A stretch of DNA of 10,383 nucleotides. Origin: Chloroflexota bacterium (lineage in GTDB: Bacteria; Chloroflexota; UBA6077). The stretch is taken from positions 1-10,383 of the forward strand of contig JAJYKO010000106.1 in assembly GCA_021788565.1 (NCBI GenBank). The letters run 5' to 3'. The notes below the pieces were generated by a model. The model ran no database searches. It saw nothing but the letters and a program-made list of their open reading frames with translations, and was not told where the DNA came from. The position numbers and the translations under genes are program-made. The first letter of the stretch is position 1. Each line of letters begins with the position of its first letter. Of the stretch, positions 6,737 through 10,383 are shown piece by piece.

Positions 6737-7828
6737 ATGACACGGAGCAAGGTGTTCGGCCTCTGCGTTTCCGCTGTCGCGGCCCTAACCCTGACGGCGG
6801 TTGCTTGTTCTTCGCCGGCAGCCCCCGCGCCTACCGCGGCCCCCGCTGCGCCCAAAGCTGCTGAGCCCACCAAGGCAGCCGCGCCGGCTGCGGCCCAGCC
6901 AACCGCCGCGCCAGCCGCGGCGAAGGCGACATATCCCGAGAAGGGCAAGAGCATCACGATGATCGTACCCTTCGGCGCTGGCGGCAGTACCGACATCGGC
7001 GCCCGCCTCCTCGCGGCAGGCATGGAGAAGGAGTTGGGCGTACCGGTCCAGGTGGAGAACAAGGGTGGTGCCGGCTCCCAGACCGGTCTGGCGGAGCTCG
7101 CCAAGGCCAAGCCGGACGGCTACACCATCGGCTTCGCGAACCTCCCCACGACGAACCTGATCTACACCGACCCGGCGCGCAAAGCTACCTTCAGCGCGAA
7201 GAGCTTCCAGCCCATTGGCGCACAGGTCGTTGACCCATCCGCCATCGGCGTGAAGGCCGACGGCCCCTACAAGACCGTGAAGGACCTAGTGGATGCAGGC
7301 AAGGCGAATGCCGGGGCAGTCAAGTTTGGCTCGGATGGTCCCATGACCGACGACGACCTGGGCATCTTCCAGTTGTCGAAGGCCTCTGGAGCCACGTACG
7401 CCAACGTCGCCTTCGACGGCGCCGCGACGACCATAAACGCCGTGCTGGGCGGCCATATCGACGCGGCCTTTGGTCACGTGGGTGACTTCCTAGGCCAGGT
7501 CAAGGGCGGCCAGATGAGGGTCATCGGGGTCGCGGACAAGGAGCGCAGCAAGTTCTATCCCGACACGCCGACGCTGATCGAGCAGGGGTATAACATCACC
7601 AACTCCTCTACCCGCACCCTCGTGGCGCCGGCTGGCGTCTCGAGCGAAGTGGTGAATGTTCTGACCGCGGCGATGAAGAAAGCGATGGAGGCCCCGGACC
7701 ACGTGCAGAAGATGAACGATGCAGGGCTGACTCTCCGCTACATGGATCCGGCGCAGACCGCCGCGTTCTGGGCAGACATGGATAAGCTGGCCAAACCCCT
7801 CGTGGACGAGGCCTCGAAGCGGCAGTAG
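6737..7828 (+). CDS. Tripartite tricarboxylate transporter-type (TctC/Bug) substrate-binding lipoprotein
   Basis: This 363-residue extracytoplasmic solute receptor belongs to the Bug/TctC family, which delivers carboxylates or other small acids to TctAB-type transporters. Residues 1-23 are a lipoprotein signal ending TAVA before Cys24. Residues 25-65 are an Ala/Pro/Thr/Lys-rich tether typical of Chloroflexota lipoproteins. The mature domain opens with ITMIVPFGAGGSTDIGARLLA and continues with VENKGGAGSQTGL, AKAKPDGYTIGF, a central AAATT-like segment in FDGAATTINAVLGGHIDA, and the late FYPDTPTLIEQGY motif. These are family landmarks in the expected order. AAGGAG (6723-6728) lies 8 nt before ATG 6737, which fixes this start over an in-frame ATG at 6662. 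No tctA or tctB permease gene is in the window, so the partner is elsewhere or the protein acts as an orphan sensor or receptor. The ligand cannot be predicted from sequence. Confidence 0.93.
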   Translation: MTRSKVFGLCVSAVAALTLTAVACSSPAAPAPTAAPAAPKAAEPTKAAAPAAAQPTAAPAAAKATYPEKGKSITMIVPFGAGGSTDIGARLLAAGMEKELGVPVQVENKGGAGSQTGLAELAKAKPDGYTIGFANLPTTNLIYTDPARKATFSAKSFQPIGAQVVDPSAIGVKADGPYKTVKDLVDAGKANAGAVKFGSDGPMTDDDLGIFQLSKASGATYANVAFDGAATTINAVLGGHIDAAFGHVGDFLGQVKGGQMRVIGVADKERSKFYPDTPTLIEQGYNITNSSTRTLVAPAGVSSEVVNVLTAAMKKAMEAPDHVQKMNDAGLTLRYMDPAQTAAFWADMDKLAKPLVDEASKRQ

Positions 7829-7864
7829 TCACATTTCAAGACCGCTCTAATCGGGCGGTGGCTT

Positions 7865-7904
7865 CTGAGAGAGGACAGGCCGTGGACGACATGCCCTCTC
7901 TCAG
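7865..7904. repeat. Perfect 10-bp inverted repeat in a convergent gap
   Basis: CTGAGAGAGG (7865-7874) and CCTCTCTCAG (7895-7904) are perfect inverted copies with a 20-nt loop, placed between the convergent stop codons of the substrate-binding protein and the HAD phosphatase. A weaker ACCGC/GCGGT stem sits just to the left (about 7841-7859). No T-run follows on either strand. It may help end transcription on both sides, but the sequence does not prove this. Confidence 0.4.
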
Positions 7905-7918
7905 CCTCCGAACTGGCC

Positions 7919-8713
7919 TCAGGAAACCGGCCTGAGTAGGCCGCCCACGTCTTCCAGGACGTAGTCTGGCACCCATGGGGAGGTGGGGAGCATCTCCCGG
8001 GTGGTGACGCCCGTGAGGACGAGCGCCGTGGTGATGCCGGCCCGCTTGCCGCCCTCGATGTCGCTGTCCAGCCGGTCGCCGACGATCAGTACACGGCCCG
8101 GTCCAAGAGCCGTTCTCGCGACCTCGATCATGGGCGGCTCCGGTTTCCCTGTGGAGATGGCGATCTGTCCACTGGCGCACTCGATGGCGGCCACGGCGGC
8201 ACCAGTTCCGGGCCACAACCCCTCGGGCGTTGGGAAGGTAGCGTCCCGATTGGAGGTGTAGAAGGCGGCGCCGTTCCGAATGGCGAAGTTTGCGAGCACC
8301 ATATCCCTGTAGCAAAAGCCGAAGTAGCCGCCTATCAGCACGAAGTCGGCGCGCTTGGCCTCCTCGTCCTCTACGACCCGCAGCCCCGCATCGCGGACGT
8401 CCTGCTTGAACTCCTCGCTGCCCACGACGAAGGCGGTCTTGCCGACGACATCGTGGTGTTGCGCGACGTACTGTGCTACCGCCCAACTGGAGCTCACGAT
8501 CTCCTCGGCCTGTGCCTCGATCTCCATTCGGCGCAGCTTGGCGGCGAAGTTCTCCCTGGAGAAATAGGGGGCGTTGGTGAGGAAAAGCAGCTTCTTGCCC
8601 GACCTCCGCAGCTCGGCAATAGTCGGCGGTGCCGCGGGAATGACGTGGTCCCCCAGGTAGACGCAGCCATCGAGATCGAACAGGAAGTGGTCGTAGTTAT
8701 CGGCGATTCGCAT
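7919..8713 (-). CDS. HAD-IIA (NagD-like) sugar/cofactor phosphatase
   Basis: This is a 264-residue HAD-superfamily hydrolase of subclass IIA, the NagD/4-nitrophenylphosphatase group. It dephosphorylates small phosphometabolites through an aspartyl-phosphate intermediate in the cytoplasm. Motif I is DLDGCVYLG with nucleophile Asp13 and acid/base Asp15. Motif II is LFLTNAP (Thr46). The C2a cap spans about residues 65-180. Motif III is Lys190 in STGKPEPP, and motif IV is VGDRLDSDIEGG with Asp213 and Asp218. The ATG at 8711-8713 gives the usual family length and begins MRIADNYDHFLFDLDG. In-frame starts at 8737 and 8854 would add residues unlike the family and run into an inverted repeat and past the predicted promoter. 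The ribosome site is weak. Family members vary in substrate, so no gene symbol is given. Confidence 0.92.
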   Translation of the reverse strand: MRIADNYDHFLFDLDGCVYLGDHVIPAAPPTIAELRRSGKKLLFLTNAPYFSRENFAAKLRRMEIEAQAEEIVSSSWAVAQYVAQHHDVVGKTAFVVGSEEFKQDVRDAGLRVVEDEEAKRADFVLIGGYFGFCYRDMVLANFAIRNGAAFYTSNRDATFPTPEGLWPGTGAAVAAIECASGQIAISTGKPEPPMIEVARTALGPGRVLIVGDRLDSDIEGGKRAGITTALVLTGVTTREMLPTSPWVPDYVLEDVGGLLRPVS

Positions 8714-8753
8714 CGGTTGGCTCTCAGCTTTCAGCATCGGTAGGATTGCGGCT

Positions 8754-8759
8754 ACTATA
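8754..8759 (-). promoter_or_regulatory. Possible -10 element for the HAD phosphatase gene
   Basis: TATAGT on the minus strand (complement of 8754-8759) would start transcription near 8747, about 34 nt before the preferred ATG at 8713. No convincing -35 lies at the right distance. It helps argue against the longer translation starting at 8854. Confidence 0.3.
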
Positions 8760-8800
8760 TCAGACCGGGCTCCCCTGGTTCCTAAATCAAAGCCAAGGTG

Positions 8801-8869
8801 AAACCCGCGGGGTCTCGGGAGATCAAGTCGCGCCAGTAGAGGGGCGCGAGCCAAAGACCCCGCGGGTTT
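8801..8869. repeat. Two-tier perfect inverted repeat between divergent HAD and plsY-like genes
   Basis: AAACCCGCGGGGTCT (8801-8815) and AGACCCCGCGGGTTT (8855-8869) are perfect 15-bp inverted copies. Inside them TCGCGCC (8828-8834) and GGCGCGA (8843-8849) form a second perfect 7-bp stem. Each outer arm also contains the self-complementary CCGCGG. The element lies upstream of both divergent genes, outside the predicted HAD promoter. A regulatory cruciform, an operator-like site, a bidirectional terminator (only three T follow each stem), a small structured RNA or a dispersed repeat are all possible. Confidence 0.7.
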
Positions 8870-8955
8870 GATCGCCCGCTTCGGTTAAGCGTGGCATAGG
8901 GAGTGCGCAAAATAGTGTTAGTAATATCGTATAGCGGTCTCTTGCGAGGCTGGGA

Positions 8956-9558
8956 ATGATTGTCAACATCGTGCTGGCCGTCATCATCGCCTATCTGCTG
9001 GGCTCCGTCCCCACGGGGTACCTTATCACGCGGCGGACCCGCGGGGTGGATATCCGGGAGGTCGGCCACCGCTACTCTGGCGCGAAGAACGTCTACGAGG
9101 AGGTTGGATGGGTAGCCGGCGCCGCGACGGCGTTCGTGGACATAGCCAAGGGGGGGCTCGCCATTCTCCAGACGAGGGTACTGCCGGTTCCTGATGTCGC
9201 GATTCCCGTCATCGGTTTGGCGGTGATTGTCGGGCACATCTGGCCCGTCTTCCTGCAGTTTCGTGGTGGCGCGGGTTTCGCCACGGCCCTCGGGGTCGTC
9301 TTCGCGGCGCTGCCGCTGGAGTCCTTGCTGCTGATCCTCCCGTATCTCGTCGTGCTGCTGACCGTGGGACGCCGCTTCGGTCTGGGGGTGAGCAGTGCTC
9401 CCCTACTCGTTCCTCTCGTGCTGCTCAGTTGGTGGCTCGGCGAGCCGCTGGCGTTGGTAGCTCTGCCGATAGTGCTCGGGTTTCTCGTGGGGGCGAGGGT
9501 CTACCGACGCGAGATTGGCGAGGTCCTGCGGAGCTTCTTCGTGAGAGGTCTCGGCTGA
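8956..9558 (+). CDS. PlsY-like glycerol-3-phosphate acyltransferase with divergent motifs
   Basis: This is a 200-residue polytopic membrane protein of the PlsY family, which transfers acyl groups from acyl-phosphate to glycerol-3-phosphate in the first step of phospholipid synthesis. It opens with a membrane helix and GSVPTGYLI, has KGGLAIL after the second loop, GHIWPVFLQFRGGAGFAT at 93-110, and further hydrophobic segments at about 113-135 and 145-180. Two signatures deviate. The usual GSGNxGATNV is GHRYSGAKNV (37-46), and the usual GGKG/GGRG phosphate-binding loop is GGAG (104-107), losing its basic residue. The C-terminal NIxRL-like motif is also poorly kept. GAGG (8946-8949) lies 6 nt before the ATG, supporting the start. 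The stop overlaps the next gene's ATG (TGATG), implying translational coupling. It may be a paralogue with an altered substrate rather than the housekeeping PlsY, so no symbol is given. Confidence 0.85.
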   Translation: MIVNIVLAVIIAYLLGSVPTGYLITRRTRGVDIREVGHRYSGAKNVYEEVGWVAGAATAFVDIAKGGLAILQTRVLPVPDVAIPVIGLAVIVGHIWPVFLQFRGGAGFATALGVVFAALPLESLLLILPYLVVLLTVGRRFGLGVSSAPLLVPLVLLSWWLGEPLALVALPIVLGFLVGARVYRREIGEVLRSFFVRGLG

Positions 9559-10166
9559 TGGCAGTAATGGCGGTATTGTTTCGACGCAAGGCCGGCAGGC
9601 GCCTCGTCCACCTCGTCGGGGGCTGCATCCCCCCGCTGCTGGGGTTGCTGCTTCCGCGAAAGCCCCTCCTCCTCTTTCTGGGGTCAGTGGCGGCGCTGTT
9701 CGTCGTAGGTGAGTCGCTTCGCCTTCTGGTTCCGGCGGTGAACCGCTGGCTGATGTCCTTCGTGTCTCCGGCAGCCGGATCCTTCAAGGATCGCGAGGCC
9801 GCTCGGCCGATCGGCACTACCTTCTTCGTCCTCGGATCGTTCCTCAGTTTCCTCATTTTCCCCCGCGAGGTGGCGGTGGCGGCGCTGTTCTTTTCGGCCG
9901 TGGGCGACGCAGCGGCGGCGACAGCGGGAGAGCACTTTGGGCGGACGCACATCGGAAGCAAGAGCCTCGAAGGAAGCGCGGGTTTTCTGGCTTCCTCCCT
10001 TGCCGTTGGGGCAATCCTCGTAGTGGCCGGTCTACCGTTGGGCTGGATCACCATCGCGGTTGGGGCGCTTGTGGCCGCGCTGGTAGAGTTGCTGCCGAGC
10101 CCGCTGGTGGACGACAACCTGACGATCCCGCTGGTGAGCGGGGTGGCCATGGTCCTGCTGCGCTGA
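9558..10166 (+). CDS. CTP-dependent prenol/dolichol/phytol kinase-family membrane protein
   Basis: The 202-residue product resembles the SEC59/DGK1/VTE5 family, integral membrane kinases that phosphorylate lipid alcohols (dolichol, phytol, diacylglycerol), often with CTP. About five to six hydrophobic segments are visible. Family landmarks are an N-terminal RRLVHLVGG, ARPIGTTFFVLG (82-93), SAVGDAAAATAGEHFGR (113-129), GSKSLEGSAGFL (133-144), an acidic ELLPSPLVDDN (177-187) and the closing NLTIPLVSG. The ATG at 9558 overlaps the TGA of the plsY-like gene, and AGAGG about 9 nt upstream inside that gene can serve as ribosome site. The frame is open back to 9429, but that would overlap plsY by about 130 bp and is rejected. 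Coupling to an acyltransferase-like gene suggests a joint membrane-lipid role; the actual alcohol substrate is unknown. Confidence 0.83.
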   Translation: MAVMAVLFRRKAGRRLVHLVGGCIPPLLGLLLPRKPLLLFLGSVAALFVVGESLRLLVPAVNRWLMSFVSPAAGSFKDREAARPIGTTFFVLGSFLSFLIFPREVAVAALFFSAVGDAAAATAGEHFGRTHIGSKSLEGSAGFLASSLAVGAILVVAGLPLGWITIAVGALVAALVELLPSPLVDDNLTIPLVSGVAMVLLR

Positions 10167-10167
10167 G

Positions 10168-10193
10168 ATCGTTGTGCGCAGAGCAGCAACGAT
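10168..10193. terminator. Hairpin filling a 30-bp convergent gap
   Basis: ATCGTTG-TGC, loop GCAGA, then GCA-G-CAACGAT forms a 10-bp stem with one bulged G. It occupies almost the whole space between the kinase-like stop codon (10166) and the convergent gene ending at 10197. The placement suits a bidirectional terminator, but neither strand has a T-run after the stem, so the call is tentative. Confidence 0.4.
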
Positions 10194-10196
10194 GCC

Positions 10197-10383
10197 CTAC
10201 CGTTGGATTTCTATGGGCCTGGCTTGCCGGGTAGTAGATCTCCCCCTAGGTCCGGCCGCCACACGGCGACCGAGCAAGAACCCTGCGCCGAACACAAGCG
10301 CCGTACCGACAACCCCACCGGTGAGGACTCCCACCACTCCGGTGGCGAGTGTCAACCCAGTTCCAAGGGCTCCCTCCGCAGCG
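10197..10383 (-). CDS. Glycine-rich membrane protein, C-terminal fragment (partial)
   Basis: On the minus strand a frame enters from the right edge and ends at TAG (complement of 10197-10199), giving 61 residues. It contains one long hydrophobic glycine-rich stretch (LATGVVGVLTGG then VVGTALVFGAGFLLG) with several small-xxx-small spacings, like a glycine-zipper transmembrane hairpin. A basic, probably cytoplasmic tail follows: RRVAAGPRGR through IEIQR. I do not recognise the family from this piece. The coding call rests on the uninterrupted frame, the hydrophobic pattern, GC-rich third positions and the tidy 30-bp convergent arrangement with the preceding gene. The N-terminus lies outside the window. 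Confidence 0.5.
   Translation of the reverse strand, partial: AAEGALGTGLTLATGVVGVLTGGVVGTALVFGAGFLLGRRVAAGPRGRSTTRQARPIEIQR

Noticed and set aside
6462..6740. Short open frames (64-92 codons) in the leader before the substrate-binding protein.
   Set aside because: They lack ribosome sites and recognisable sequence and overlap hairpins. The in-frame upstream ATG at 6662 is beaten by ATG 6737, which has AAGGAG at 8 nt.
8714..8854. A 47-residue N-terminal extension of the HAD phosphatase.
   Set aside because: It would run through the inverted repeat and past the predicted -10 element, and it precedes the normal family N-terminus.
9429..9557. An upstream extension of the kinase-like gene inside plsY.
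   Set aside because: It overlaps conserved PlsY-like coding sequence, while the TGATG overlap gives a natural coupled start at 9558.

Overview
The window is GC-rich bacterial chromosome. Several features suggest Chloroflexota: alanine/proline/threonine-rich spacers directly behind lipoprotein cysteines, GC-rich third codon positions, and many intergenic palindromic repeats. No 16S rRNA or other phylogenetic marker is present, so this lineage call is inference. All recognisable genes are housekeeping or envelope genes. I see no transposase, phage gene, CRISPR array, tRNA or rRNA.

Layout from left to right. (1) The last 102 residues of an S41 (CtpA-like) carboxy-terminal processing protease (+). 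(2) A 217-bp convergent gap carrying a large palindromic repeat. (3) An HtrA/DegP-type lipoprotein serine protease (-). (4) A divergent gap of about 95 bp with a good promoter for uvrC (+), the nucleotide-excision-repair endonuclease subunit. UvrC is complete but carries an in-frame insert of about 85 residues, built from several kinds of palindromic and heptameric repeat that look like intergenic DNA. (5) A 312-bp convergent spacer with nested inverted repeats and G-rich tandem repeats, abutting the stop codons of both uvrC and typA/bipA. (6) typA (-), a ribosome-associated GTPase. (7) A 600-bp gap with a promoter for typA on one strand. On the other strand is a good sigma70-like promoter followed by a leader of about 425 nt with serial hairpins, leading to an orphan tripartite-tricarboxylate-type (TctC/Bug) substrate-binding lipoprotein (+). 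(8) A HAD-IIA (NagD-like) phosphatase (-). (9) A divergent gap with a perfect 15-bp inverted repeat. (10) A translationally coupled pair (+): a PlsY-like glycerol-3-phosphate acyltransferase with altered signature motifs, and a CTP-dependent polyprenol/dolichol/phytol-kinase-family membrane protein. (11) The C-terminus of a glycine-rich membrane protein (-) running off the right edge.

The most notable biology is the repeat-derived insert between the catalytic aspartates of UvrC. Next are the related heptad-periodic repeats just downstream, arranged so that uvrC and typA transcripts would end in nearly the same G-rich sequence. The third is the coupled PlsY-like and prenol-kinase-like pair, which may form a small lipid-headgroup module. 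The structured leader upstream of the substrate-binding protein is the best candidate for an undescribed regulatory RNA.
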